Below the pieces are notes generated by a model. The model ran no database searches. It saw only the letters and a program-made list of their open reading frames with translations, and had not been told where the DNA came from. A program made the position numbers and the translations under genes. This document shows positions 42,537-55,090 of a DNA stretch of 64,000 nucleotides, piece after piece (position 1 is the first letter of the stretch; each line of letters begins with the position of its first letter). Location of the stretch: assembly GCA_022457155.1 (NCBI GenBank), contig JAJGOT010000201.1, forward strand, positions 464,001 through 528,000. The letters run 5' to 3'. The DNA is from Cladopsammia gracilis (lineage: Eukaryota > Cnidaria > Anthozoa > Scleractinia > Dendrophylliidae).

Positions 42537-44161
42537 GGTATAGTCTAAAATCTGGACTGGACTCTGGACCCTGGACCCTGGACCCTGGACTCTGGACTCT
42601 GGACTCTGGACTCTGGACTCTGGACTCTGGACTCTGGACTCTGGACTCTGGACTCCAGATTAAAAAAATTAAAATGAAATCAAAACTTAACAAAATCAAC
42701 AAATTAAAATTTAATCAAAATTGAAAAAAATCAAAATAAAATTGAAAAACATAAAAATGAAAATTAAATTGTGCATCGCGTGTTCTCCATTATTATCCTT
42801 GTCTCCGTCGCGGCCGTGTAATAGTGTCGTCACGCAACGCTCTTCAGCTGCGAGGAGACTACGATCATCCTTGCGTGGCACATTTGACATTTCCTTTTTA
42901 CATGAATGTACTCATTTCCTGTCCTGTATAGCATTCCTATCGCGTGTGGTCAGATATCCTTGAACTTGCAAAAAAAAAAGCTGCTCTCGTCCATAATGGG
43001 TACACTTTTCCGTTAGCAAACACTTTTCAGTTTTTCAGAAGAGTTTTTCATATTCTAGTGTTTCATCTATTTTAGAAGCAAGGAAACCTCAGAAAAATAT
43101 CAGAAAGGAAAATCGGAAGCGTGACTCCTTTATCTTGCGTTTTATCAGCGCGGTACCTTTGCCTCGAGTGAAAAACAATTCCCCTCACGCATCTTGGAGG
43201 TTATCGTGGATCCGTGATCACACGTGTTGGGCGGTTGTCATATAGATAGCTTCTTTCCAAATAGAAATATTCTTCTTGAAAGCGCTTATTTGCTGTAATA
43301 GCTCGAAATGTCAAAAAAGTTATATTCAGAAGTTGTAAGGATAATCGTAGTCTCCTTGCAGCCGAGGAGCGTTGCGTGACGACACTATATACGGCCGCGA
43401 CGGAGACAAGGACAAAAAATAACACGCGATGCGCAATTTAATATATATTCTCCTGACTGACTTCAATGCATTTTTTAATGTCAGTTCTGAGAATCTCCTG
43501 GTTGATCATTAGAGTTTTCTCTTTACACTTTTTAGTAAGAAAGGGACCCTTCGACGCTCGAAACATTACCCTCGCCGCTCTCGACCCTCGACACTGTTGT
43601 ATCAGTATGGTAAAAGCCGATAACAACTGATATCTTTTGGCGTTTAGGTATCTCCGCCCCCTAACAAGGCCGCAATATGAAAATCTTTAACCATTCCTTG
43701 GCATCGTTTTCATAACTTGCAGTAATTCACCGTGTTATATTTTTTAGAAGTGACAATCCCCCGTGTCTGTTGCTAGCTTTACATCGCCTTTTTTATTGTC
43801 ATTACATCTTTTTAGCAATACATGGGTGGGAACAGAAACGTAGAGATAAGATTGCACACGCTATTTACTAAGGCTACTCTCTGTTAAACGTCTGTGCAAA
43901 CTATCCTAAACAGAATTAACGTTCTTAGTCATGCTTTTCGGTGTAACCGAAAGAACTTCTTTGGAAGGTTAAAAGCAGACGATGCAGAGATCTAAACACA
44001 GTGCATTCTAGAAATTCTTGAACGGTTGATATTGATATAAGTTTTTTTTTAATTTTTTAATATGTTATTTTTAATTTTTTTTCTTTTTAATGTTTTTTTA
44101 ATCTGGGGTCCAGAGTCCAGAGTCTAGAGTCCAGGGTCCAGTCCAGATTTAAGACTATGCC
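42537..44161. mobile_element. Non-autonomous TIR element with nested foldback (copy B)
   Basis: This duplicates 14053-15675, with the nested foldback at about 42765-43440. Flanking CTTAAATTT and terminal heptamer repeats are the same. Confidence 0.82.
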
Positions 44162-45709
44162 CTTAAATTTAAGCAACTTTTCACGAGATTTCCGGTTGTC
44201 ACTCGCTAAGCGACTTAACTTTAATATATTTTAAAACATCGATCATTCATATATTCCAAAGGGCCCGGTCTGTTAAATGTTGTTTGATGTTTAATATTTT
44301 TCTTGTAATTTAATCAGATGTGGATCGGCTGAAATATCTCTGTTTTCCGTTTTTCGATTAGTGGTACGTCTGTTAGCGTTAAGTGGCAGTCCCGCTAAAA
44401 GCGGTCCGCTCGATTTCGCGACCAAAAATAGTTTTCCTTTATTTTTTGCTGGTCAAAAGGCTTTGGTACACATGTTTGAAATACACATTTTTTTTTTTTC
44501 AAATTCTTTATTTTCTCCCTGCTACAAGCAAGAAACGAATTCAGGCCGTCTCGGCCCCTTCAACGGTACTATAAGAAGCAAGGGCTGACAACTGCGTAAA
44601 AAAAGTAACGCAACAATGGCATGATTGAGACCAAACCGAAAGTTTAAATGCAACTGTGGATAGGTATTTCGCCGTTATTGCGGATCGTCAGCACAGTGTA
44701 GCAACAAGTTCGAGTAACCAGCCTGACTGAGTTAGCACTTTCAATAATGTCCACTTGGTTTTAAACTCCGGATATGACCTCAAGATGGTATGTCTGTCCA
44801 CGTGCACAGCTTATGCCATACACAATGAACAAAACATTTGAGAAAATCATGCCACTGTTGCAAAACTATCTGCCAAAGAGAACATGGCCAAACCATGTGA
44901 AAAAACTGACGCAACATAACGGATGTTTCTACGTAACGCGCCTCTCAAAAACCATCAATTTTAGTCTCCCGATCACCATCGAAACCCGGGGTGGGGGGGG
45001 GGGGGGGGGGGGGGGCTCCCATATGAAAGGGGCGGGTCGTCTCGCTTAGGGGTGTAAATTTCGGATTTTGGTCTCGCTTAGGGTGTTCTGGGCAAAACGC
45101 CATTATATTTCATTTACATTTAGGGACTGCCAATCACATGGGCGAATTAAATGCTTGTTAAAGGAAAGATTTAACGCAGTTGTATGTTGTTATCGATATC
45201 GATGTGAAATGTTTCAGAAAGTGAAGCGGACATTGATTTTTCTTCTGTGGAGAGTTGAAAAAAAAATGGATGTATAAGTTAATGTTATACATGAATGGAT
45301 TATTGAGCTGACTCGCTTAACTTTAAGTTGGAAAAGCAACTCTTTTTACGAGATTTCTGGTTGTCACTCGCTAAGCGACCACATCTAGTACACTGACAAG
45401 ACACAAATATGCGACGAGAGAGGCATGAAGATAGAACGCGTGTTTTACTTCCGATTTGACAGCCTTGTCGGATAAATGACCACAATTGGCTTCTCATTGA
45501 CTAAAATTAATTGCCGACTCGCTTAAGCTACCTGCTTTCGTGCCTTAAATTTAACGAGAGTTCAATTCAATTGAGCTGACTCGATTAACTTTAAGCGACT
45601 TGGAAAAGCAACTCTGTTTACGAGATTTCCGGTTGTCACTCGCTAAGCAACTTCACTTATATTTTAAAACATCGATCATTCATATATTCCATAGCGAACA
45701 ATCAATCCT

Positions 45710-46280
45710 AGATAAGAAACAATCTGTCAGACGATGAGATCATAGGATCAATCAGGCAAATCGCGGGGGAGCCGATAGATTTCTGGTTGAACTTTATCGT
45801 CGCTTCTGGGGTCTATTAAGTCACGATTTACTAAATTACTCTTTTAAACACGGATTAATCTCTGACACACAACGTCAAGGAATTATCCGCCTGCTTTACA
45901 AGAAGAACGACAAGTTAGACTTGAAAAACTGGCAACCAATTTCTCTGTTAAACACAGATTATAAAATTTGTACTAAGGTAATCAAACATGCGGGATTCCT
46001 GACCGCAGTATTTTTAAAAACCTTTTTCTGATCCGGGATACAATCGACTATGTAAACCATAAACAGCTTTCGGCTGCTTTCATTGTCTGGATCAGGAAAA
46101 GGCTTTCGACCGGGTTAATCACGGCTTTTTGCAACGCGGTTTAGAGCGCTTTAATTTCGGCCACAATTAATTTCCGGCGCTGGGTTAACATTGTTTACAC
46201 CAATACTACCTCGTGCGTTATAAACAATGGATGGCTCTCGTCGGCCTTTTCGCTCGAACGGCGAGTTAGACAAGTATGTC
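45710..46280 (+). pseudogene. LINE reverse transcriptase fragment (copy B)
   Basis: This duplicates 17220-17790 with the same motifs and breaks. Confidence 0.8.
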
Positions 46281-48235
46281 CGTTGTTGCATTATTATTCA
46301 GTATTATCTTATTTTGTATTAAATTTTCCACCGCAGAAATATTATCCCGCAGAAAAAATTACTTGTTTTAATGTTGATATGTGTATAATGTATATCGGCT
46401 TAACAGGAACTTTTTTAACAGTGAACTCTCATAACTCATTTGGGTGCTCCCCAAAAATTTTAGTGGCAGTATGTGACGCCCTTCTTGAAATCCTAACCGG
46501 TTTAACCAACCATATCCTCAATGCCCTAATATAGCTTCTATAAAGAAGAAAGAACTAACCTCCCGGACAAAAGTCCACAAAAAAAAAAACAAAGAAACCT
46601 TTGTTAACAACTTTTGTCCCTTTTTTTTCGTACTGATTCCGAAATCTCGTTTAATGCGCATGCGCATTAACGAGATAAAAAGAGCGTTCAAGGATGATTA
46701 TCGCCAGATTCCTACGATATGGAGACACAGAGAGAATACTATGCAAAGCCTTGAAGCCTTGAAGCATATACTAACTTTAAAATTTATGAAGACATTCCAC
46801 AAGATCTATTAAAAGCTAGAAACCAACTGCTACCAGTTTTAAACAAAGCCAAAAGGGAGGGAAAACAAGACGGAGCCAGATAAACTGATCATTAAATTTA
46901 AACGCGCCATAAACTATTTTTTTTAACTTGTTGCATGTTTTGCCAAAATGACAAAATGTTTAACAATTTACATTAACATGATAATGATGTAAGCTTAATT
47001 TATACAAGTTATACTTGATAAGGAATTTTATATTCAACACATTGATACACTGCCCAAATATGGTAAAAAAGTTATCGATATGCGTTATGTCTACATGACA
47101 TATAACCAGCGATGGCGGTAAATTTCGCATTTTGAAGGAAAGTAAAAATGACTGCTGCCTGCAATTTAGTGGTTTTTGGCGAAAAAGTGCGTGAACTATT
47201 AGTTAAAAAAGGGAAAAAAAAGAAAAAAAGAGAAGAAAAGAAAAGAGAAAAATACTGTTCACATGATTGGACAAAAAAGGCGCGAAATTTTCGCGTTGTC
47301 GCGGTCGCAGTGTTTCTTGGCGTAGCTGAATGAAAACTGGTTCAAAGTTTAACCGCTCGACAAGAAATGAATGAAGGAGCACAATTTTCGTGAAATTCCT
47401 TTGGTAATCACCTCTGGAATATGATAATTATAGACTTGATGTTTCCTCAGAAAAGTTTGTGATCTCGTCATTACGGCTGTGGGAGCTAAAAAACGAGCAT
47501 TCCAAGTTTGTAAACAACATTGATCGACTCAGCTCATACTTCGATGTTTGAAAATTTGGTGCTTATGGAAGGGACTAAAAAGCCAAATCAACTACAGGTA
47601 CGATGTTTTAACCGTTTCTTGTATCCTTTAGCTGTGAATTTTTGTAAGCTTACTGTCCACGCTGCAGTTCTTTCCGACTTTTTGCCGCTATGTTTAGGTT
47701 CGTAGCCGTGTGTTTGTTTAATTTGTTTTGATTCTGAATTGAACTTTTTAAGATACGAAACACTGGTAACTAAGACATTCTATGCCATTTTACTGTGTTT
47801 TAATTCTTGTAGTCACTACTTTGTCCCGTTCTTTGAGTAGACGAAAGTTCTTCATAGAAACTGTCAACTGATTGTGTACGCTAAATTAATTTTAGCCTGG
47901 CAAAAGTTTCGGCATTCACTGCTTGTTGTTTAAGAAATGGTGCGAGGTAAAATATTGTAGTTAGCCTTTTTACTTAATGAAAGGTTGTATATCTCAATGA
48001 CTTTTTTCTCGAAAGTGTGATTTGTTATCAATGTGTTGAATTATAAAACAATTATAGTGTTCAATTCAAGCTTGCACAATATTGACAAAGGCGCCACTTT
48101 CATTCATGAACTGTGTGATGTTGCAAGTTTCGCGTGGTAAAACATCTGTAAGCTTTTTTTTTTGTTTAAATAAAAGGCTTGTCGGCGATATTTTTTCTTC
48201 AAACTGTGCTTTGTTATCAATGTGTTGAATTATAA

Positions 48236-48349
48236 AACTATTATAGCGCGAAAGCGCGCGTGATATCGCCTAATACTTAGCCGACGAGGCCGTAGGCCGA
48301 GTCGGCTAAAATTAGGCGATATCACGCAAGCTTGAGCGCTATAATAGTT
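48236..48349. repeat. 114-bp hairpin-forming repeat (copy B)
   Basis: This is identical in structure to 19746-19859. Confidence 0.8.
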
Positions 48350-49770
48350 AAATATATAGCTATTATCATACTGTATAGAGTAATAGGTGCGGTTACACGA
48401 GGTACTTTTACCGTGGTAAATGACCCTTTCACCACAAGAACCTGCATTTAGTGAGTGCGACCGACATTTCCAGAGGTAAATTTCCCGTGGTAAATATCCA
48501 TGGATACATAAACTAGAAATATGTGACTCGCAAAACCTCGCGAAGCTAGGGGTGGGCAACTAGAAAAAATATGAATTGTTTTGGTTTTATCCTGTAAGTG
48601 CACAGTGATTGGGAGCGTGATGTACCTTTCTTAGGGGTTAACCGCACCCTGATCCAATAAGTTTGAGTACATGCATCCCCAGACTCTGGAAGTGATACAC
48701 TGTATCTAACAGGAAGTCACAAGAAGATGCTACATATTGCATTGATCTCTTCAGTCATCACTTCAAACGTCTTTCAAGTTGTCATCTGTGGCAAATAGGT
48801 AACTGCTCACTTAATGGAGGTCAAATTACAGTAATCCCCCCCCCACCCTAATCATTATTTGCACTCAAAAATTATAACATTTGTTACAGTTACAATTGTT
48901 TTATTTGAATACCAGAAATATGTACTGATTACATGGTATTTTGTAATACGGTGGCCAGTGTTTGTTATTGGTGGTCAGCGGATGGTTGCCAGGTGAGATT
49001 CTTGGGGAATGGAATCTATTTAAAATGTATATTTTTTCCGAAAAATTTCATTTTCCCAGTCTCATGTGATGACAATCCGCTGACCAAGTTGTCCGACTTG
49101 CCTTTGAGTATGAATTTGGAAGGTTAATGACTGTCATTCCTTACATGCAATTAATACTGTGGAATGAATAAGGCCAAATCTAGATTATATTTAGGATGGA
49201 TCATATTGTACAGAATTTCATCCTTGTCATTATTTCAGTATGAAATAATGATTTTCAGTGTTTTTGAAGAGAATGTACAAAAGCTTGTTGAATCTAATCC
49301 AAATTAAAGGTAAATCAAGGTTTTATTTTTTGTTGTTGAAAAGCATCACCTTGTTAGTTTACAGTTAAGTCTTAACAAAAGGTTGGCTAAAATTAATTTT
49401 GTGAATTGCAGAATCATAAAATATGTTTTTTTAAATTTGAAGTTGAATATAATCCTGGAGTTCTTATATTGAAAGCAGTTTAATTTTGTGTACGTTGAAC
49501 AATCTTTTTCTCTTGATGAGATGAGTTATCGAGATTTAACTGTATCTTTTTTTGTCACTTACCTGCCAGAAGTGGTTAGGATGTAAAGAGTAGCAACACT
49601 AGCTAAACTAAAATCTATGAAGTCTATTTGGAAAAATTATGTTATGTGGATTTTTGTGATAGTCACTTACCTTCACAATAAAAAATATTTGGTATTTAGA
49701 GACTGTGGCTATGTGAGATTTAAATAGAAAGATGTATTTATGAAATGCAGACGGTTAATGTGAACGCAAA

Positions 49771-51279
49771 CTAATGGCGCTGCTGATAGTGATGTGCAGT
49801 GATTTCAGCTAGTTGTTGTAATCGTTCTTCTTCTCTGAGCCTCTTTTGTAATTGCTTGCTTTTACCTATCATCTGCAATCTTTGAAAGGACAATGGCGTA
49901 GAGCGTACTCTAGAGAGTGCAACAAAACTACATCCTGCAGCTCTTTCTGCTTTTCCGAGGTCAATAACCACTCTAGACAATGTTTGTCCTTGCGACTTGT
50001 GAATTGTCATTGCATACCGTAACCGAAGTGGCAGTTGCTGTCTTGACAATCGCTGCCCTTCAGTCTCCCATTCAAATAAGTGTGGTGGTATTGGGACAAT
50101 CTGAGGGTGTGTGTGCAGAAAAGATGGTCCTGTGTAGTGCTGAAAGTCAACCAGTGCTGCAATAGGCAAACATGGGGGAGGGCGTTCAGGATGGAAGATG
50201 AGGTCATGTACAACACCTGATGCACCATTACACAGTCCAACTTCCTGCCAAAGGTTGCAGGTTAGCATCACAGCTGCTCCTCGTGCAAAAAATATGACTG
50301 ACTCAAGACCTCCAGCATCATCTGATGTGGCGGCCTTTGCATTTCTGCCTGAATGAACAGCAGATATGCGAGCAATTGGTGTTGCCAGGTTGCAAAGTTT
50401 CTCGTAATTGTAGTTTGCTACACTTGCCTTGTCGAAATATAACCGTGGCGCATCTGAGAAGTTGTCCATGTTGATGTGCTGTGGTGTTCTTTCGCAAAGT
50501 TTTTGCTAGTCACCTTGCGTGCTTTGACCATTTCGCATGCGCATAAGAAGTTCTCGGAAAACTTCAGCCTGTCGATTGTTTCCAGCCTGTCTAATGTTTT
50601 GTCTTAACATCACAACTGTTTCGAAAAGAGTATATATTGAATAACCATGTTGACCTAGAAGTGAACTGGGTGAGGTAGCATAAATAGGCTTGTCTCCAAC
50701 AGGTGGCAACTGAGCAAAACCTCCAAGCAAGATCACCGAAATTCCTCCAAGTGGTTCATTAAGTTTACCAATAGCCTGTCGCAGACGCTTATCGACCCAA
50801 GCCAATGTCCTCTGTCCGAGCATAGACATTTCATCAGTGATAAGGTAATGCTTGCCAGCAAAGCGAAGTTGTAGACGTTGTAATGCTTGTCCTTGCAAGT
50901 CGGAATTGTTGTGATTACGCACTGGCAGCTGTAATGCAGAGTGTAATGTACAACCGTGAATGTTGTATCCAGCAATTCCAGTAGTTCCTGTGAGCTTACA
51001 CTTATCTCCCAAAATGGTCATTAATGCATTGATAAGAAAGGACTTGCCTGATCCTAGTGTTCCGGTAATTATCATGCGAAGTGGTTCATTTGGTGTTTCG
51101 CTGGTGAGAGCTTCATGATGCATAGCCAGTATATTGTAAGCAAGGCGCTGATCTGCATTTAGTTGTTCTTGATTAACAGGCTGGTGCTGTCGCCTGTGTA
51201 AAACAGTTGGGTCTTCTCGTGCTTCGTTTCTGCTTTTTGTGATCCAATTTGCAGATTCACGAACTAAACCAGGAGGCAT
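49771..51279 (-). pseudogene. Helitron Pif1-type helicase domain with one in-frame stop
   Basis: This domain is in the same frame as the Rep. Motifs are GTLGSGKSFLI (Walker A), LITDEMSML (Walker B), GGFAQLPPVGD (normally GDFxQLPP, so the Asp is changed to Gly), LRQNIRQAG, then a TAG at 50506, and [25 protein letters not shown] and FVALSRVRS in the C-terminal part (50469-49771). It would unwind DNA during rolling-circle transposition. The stop and the Asp to Gly change mark it as inactive. Confidence 0.88.
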
Positions 51280-51462
51280 TGTCCTTCCTGTTTTTGTCCA
51301 GTCAAAGTTGAAGTTTTCGTGAGTGGGGTTTTCTTGTGAGCTGTCATGATCATAGTGTTGATTTAAGGGTCACAGCAACATCCACTCTTCGGGTTCTTTT
51401 TCATGCTGTGGTTCTTCATCGTCCTCATCATCGTCATTTTCTTGTTCTTCATCAGTGTAACG

Positions 51463-53718
51463 TTAAGCTTGTTGTTGCTCGTGCCAACATCGGCATGTAA
51501 TCTGCAGCACTGTCCGATGTAAGAAATGCATGGTAACATTGTATGTGAATCTCATCTGAGTCTTCAAGTCCATTCCATGCAATATTAACTTCTCCAGACC
51601 ATGGCTTGTATTTAATGAGCTGATATTTACAGTACTTTCCATAGTTCTGTCCTGATGGATTAGGGGAAAAATTTGGAAATGTTCTTTCGAGACAAAGTAA
51701 GCTGAAGCAAATTGAACCAGGTTGAGATCAAGAATATCTGGAGTACGTTCTTGCCAGTTAGTTCGAGCAGCATAACTGTCAAGTACTGAAGGGTCTAATG
51801 CTTCATCCCCTTGATTGTCATTCTCGTCTTGTCCTGTCCGAACTCTTCGACTTCCATCCAATGATATACATACAAATGAGAATGTTGATACATTCAAGGG
51901 TTTTCCAAGAAGCAGGTGGGCTGTTTCTTGTGATCCTATGTCACGCTCTTCAACAACTTGGATCATCGCACTTCGCAATGCAGTTGTGGCCATATCTGTG
52001 TTACGAAGCTTGTTTACACAGACACATAGTATTTCAGTTGCTGACTGGGATCTTGGTTCACCTTTAGTAGCATACTTTGCCATGTACCGAATGCATTGGT
52101 CAGTATCAATGTTGGCTTGAAGATCAACATTGGCTCTCCAGTGCTGTAGCATGACTCGGTTGTGGGAGTTAATACGATCATCATTGCGTTTAGTAGTCAG
52201 GGTTGCTTGAACTCGAGCTTGGGTGATTTCTTCAACTGTCATTTCATGGTCATCGCTGCCAGCTTTTCTTATCAGTTGGACGTCAAGTGATGTTTCTTCC
52301 TGACAATCCTTTGGGAAATTAAAGCGACATTTTGGTTGCTGTCCAGGTTTATTTCGAATACAGTATGCAGTACTGCACTTTGTGTGGCGTTGAACTGAAT
52401 TGACAAGGGCTTGGTAATCATCATTTAAATTTTGCACATTTTGAATAACTAAAGATGATGGATGTGGGGAGGGCACAACCCAGTTTTCCTGGGGGAGTGC
52501 CTCATTAATTGTGGTTACTAACCAGTCTGCATATTTGATAACAGTTGTTTTGGCTTGATGTCCTGCTTCAATTTGGGGTTGGACGTCAGCTGCCATCTGT
52601 TCATAGGTTGGTTGATGCATTTGCAGTTGCAAAATCTGCTCCAGTTTCCATCCTTGTACAGCTGTGTTTACCAGGTTGCAAAGGCCTGGATCATTAGTTA
52701 GCTTTGCACACCCATGTGCATGAATACTGCCTCGAGCCTGTCATTCGAAACGAAGCCATTTCCATTCTGTGTCCAAGACTCGATCTAGCCAAAGGTTGGA
52801 AAATTCATCCAGTCTTGAAACAAAGTAAAAATCTGCCAGGTGTGGATAGTCTATGACAGCTGTAATACGAATTGAAGATGTTGCATTGTTTGGCTCTTGT
52901 AGCAATCGGTGTAAATCTGGCCAGTAGTTGTCAGCTGCACTGAAAGTAAAGAAAAAGGTGGGAGCCCCTTTTTGTGTAATGAGAGCCTTAAGTTCCTGGT
53001 AGCGTTGATACCAGTACTGCTTTGTCCCTTGTATTTTGGCAACATAACGTTGAAGGCGATTCATGAGCTGGTGGGCTGACATCTGTCCTACCATTTGACG
53101 AAGTTCCTCGGTTGTTAAATTGGAATCTTCTGGATTTTGCGTGAGATAGATACGAGATTGGGACAATAATTGATGGCGCTGTTTCATGTTAAGTGCCCAA
53201 TATGGGAATCGAGGGTGCGATGCAAAGCGCCAGGAAAAGGTTCCTGTTGTTGAACTGTCTGCATACTTAATAAGGTGTTTGAAGCCTTCTGTTAAAGAAA
53301 CTTCTCGAAGGCGTGTTTTCTTAGTGGGATCCCTTTTCCATAAGGGAAACGAGTTGGAAATGCCATAGTAGCCAAGCCTTCTGTACGGATATTCATTGAT
53401 AGGATCACCATCATTTGATGGCCAGTCTAGCGGATCTTCTCCATTGATTAATGCCCTTATTGCATCCTGTTCTGACTGTTGAGTTTGAGGAAGTGGGAGG
53501 AAGGAATGACTCTGCTGGTAATCCTCCTCACTGGCATTGTTCTGAAATGTGTCGTCTTCTGCAGTGTGTTCCTGTGCATTTGGCTGTAGATCCTCAGCTG
53601 TTGGGATATCTAAAGAAATTCCATCGATGGGCAAGTGGTGGAGAGCTTCATAGTCAATTTCAATTTCGTCATAAAATGGATTGTTATCCTTTAGCCATGT
53701 GATTGTCTCAAGGACCAT
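51463..53718 (-). pseudogene. Helitron Rep (HUH endonuclease) domain with in-frame stops
   Basis: The rolling-circle initiator domain is readable in one frame. ETITWLKDNNPFY starts the helitron_like_N region and GAPTFFFTFSAADNYW follows. A TGA at 52741 stands where a Trp (TGG) is expected, immediately before QARGSIHAHG, which holds the HUH His pair. QCIRYMAKYATK carries the paired catalytic tyrosines (Y-x3-Y pattern). The frame then reaches a TAA at 51463 and a TGA at 51370 in the acidic Rep-helicase linker. No frameshift occurs across this section. All stops are compatible with C to T or G to A transitions. Confidence 0.88.
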
Positions 53719-54869
53719 CTCTCTTCTAACTCTGCAATATCTGTGTGTGTGTTCTCAGCTCCATGTTTTCGAATTATCAGATAAGGTAGTTGTGCAACAT
53801 TAGGAGGAAGTCTAGTGATTAAACCCTGAATGTCTTGGGGAAGATTTAAAACATGTCCCTTATAACCCCTTTGTCCTCCATGTTTACATAATTGGGCAAG
53901 CTCTTGCAATAAGCATTTCCTCAATGTCAGTTAAGCCTTGTAATGCTGTTGGTAAGCAACCCGGATCCATGTCATTTTCCTCTGAGAATAGTTTAGGATT
54001 TCCTTTATCACGCTTACATCTTAGGCATTCAAAAATCTGAAGTGTTAAACCATTTTTTCTTGGCCAAGTTTCCTTACAGGTGACACATTGTCGGTGTTCT
54101 AAATTGTTCATTGTATGTTGAAAATTTGCCATCTCAGCTTGAACCCACTGCTGTTCATGTAAAGGCTGTTCTGCATTTATCCACCCGTTTGAAAGGTAAT
54201 CTTCGCGATTATTTTGATCTTGCAGATGTTCTCGCCTCTCATTCTCTCTGTAAACAGCAGCATTTTGTCGAAGCAATTGGAGTCTGTGTTGTCGTTCCTC
54301 GTTCGTTTCTACTTCTATTCTACGAGCAGTGTTGTCACGAGCGATTTGTAATCTGTCATGTATTTGTTGTTCAGTTTCTGCTTGTATTCTAATTGATTGA
54401 CTTTCTCGAAGCGTTTGTAATCGCAAATTTCGTTCCTGTTCAGTCTCGTTAATCAATCTTTGTGCCTGGTTTGTTCGAAGTCAATGCAATCGAAGCTCAC
54501 GCTGCTCAGGGGTTTGGTCATGTAAGCGAGCACGAGTTAAATTTAACCTAAATTGCCTATCTTCTAAAGTTTCTAATTGTTGCCTACCTTGGTTGTATTG
54601 CCTTTGATATTCCAATCTGCGGTTCCTCTGATCCTCTGTTTCCTCTTGACGGCGCTGTCTTCTCTGAGCTAAGTGATGTTTTGTCTTTGCTCTGCGGTTT
54701 GCTGATGTCTCCTTCTTCTTCGCTGCCCGCGCTGAATCTGAAGTCGTCGTTCACGTTGTTGAGGAGTTTCGTTGTTAAATCTCCCTCGGCGAAGCTGTCT
54801 TGTCCCTTGTGCTTCCTTCTGTGTCTCATTTGCATCACAATTTCGTTGTAATTCGTCAACAAAAAACAT
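53719..54869 (-). pseudogene. Helitron RepHel N-terminal region: heptad-like repeats and zinc finger
   Basis: From an ATG at 54869 (MFFVDELQRN) a series of ~22-residue Arg/Glu/Gln repeats (patterns such as ETPQQRERRLQIQR and ETEQERNLRLQTLR) runs to about 54200 over several frames. A zinc-finger pair (CVTCKETW and CLRCKRDKGN) follows, then the helitron-type SEENDMDPG, LTDIEEMLIARA and NLPQDIQGLITRLPP motifs. Frame changes occur near 54660, near 54470 (TGA), near 53884 and near 53710. This arrangement, repeats then C2C2 finger then Rep, is usual for animal Helitron proteins. Confidence 0.8.
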
Positions 54870-55090
54870 TTTTCACCGCTCGATGAATACACGTCCAGCA
54901 CTCAATGAATAAACATGAGAGTGCGCCATTGTGAGGCCATAAGATTGCGTCTGACGTTAGCCTGTCTTGCAGCCTGTCTTGCAACCTGTTGACGTAATTG
55001 CTGCCTAGCAACCTTCCCTTTCTCTGACGTCATTCAAGGTTTGTTGCGCTGTTGCCAGGCAACTGCAGGACACCATCAAGTATATATAAA

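Larger units (their letters stand above)
25168..53657. repeat. 28.5-kb direct duplication, copy B (complete unit)
   Basis: This is the full unit. It starts in the left part of Polinton-1 at the junction and ends at 53657, after which the Helitron continues without interruption into unique DNA. The segment 25168-28501 has no partner inside the window because its copy A counterpart would lie before position 1. The last bases shared by both copies before the junction are TAGTCAA. A real tandem duplication and a false duplication of haplotypes or reads are both possible. Confidence 0.9.
48603..55090 (-). mobile_element. Helitron, copy B, full coding length (5' boundary uncertain)
   Basis: The 3' end is the CAGTGATTGGG edge at 48603, inferred because the same edge bounds three other copies or fragments (7830, 20113, 36314). 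About 1.17 kb of 3' non-coding DNA is followed by a RepHel gene spanning 54869-49771 on the minus strand. The 5' terminus should lie between about 54900 and 55100 but I cannot fix it; no clear TC start or CTRR end is seen, so a Helitron2-like end structure is possible. Confidence 0.75.
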
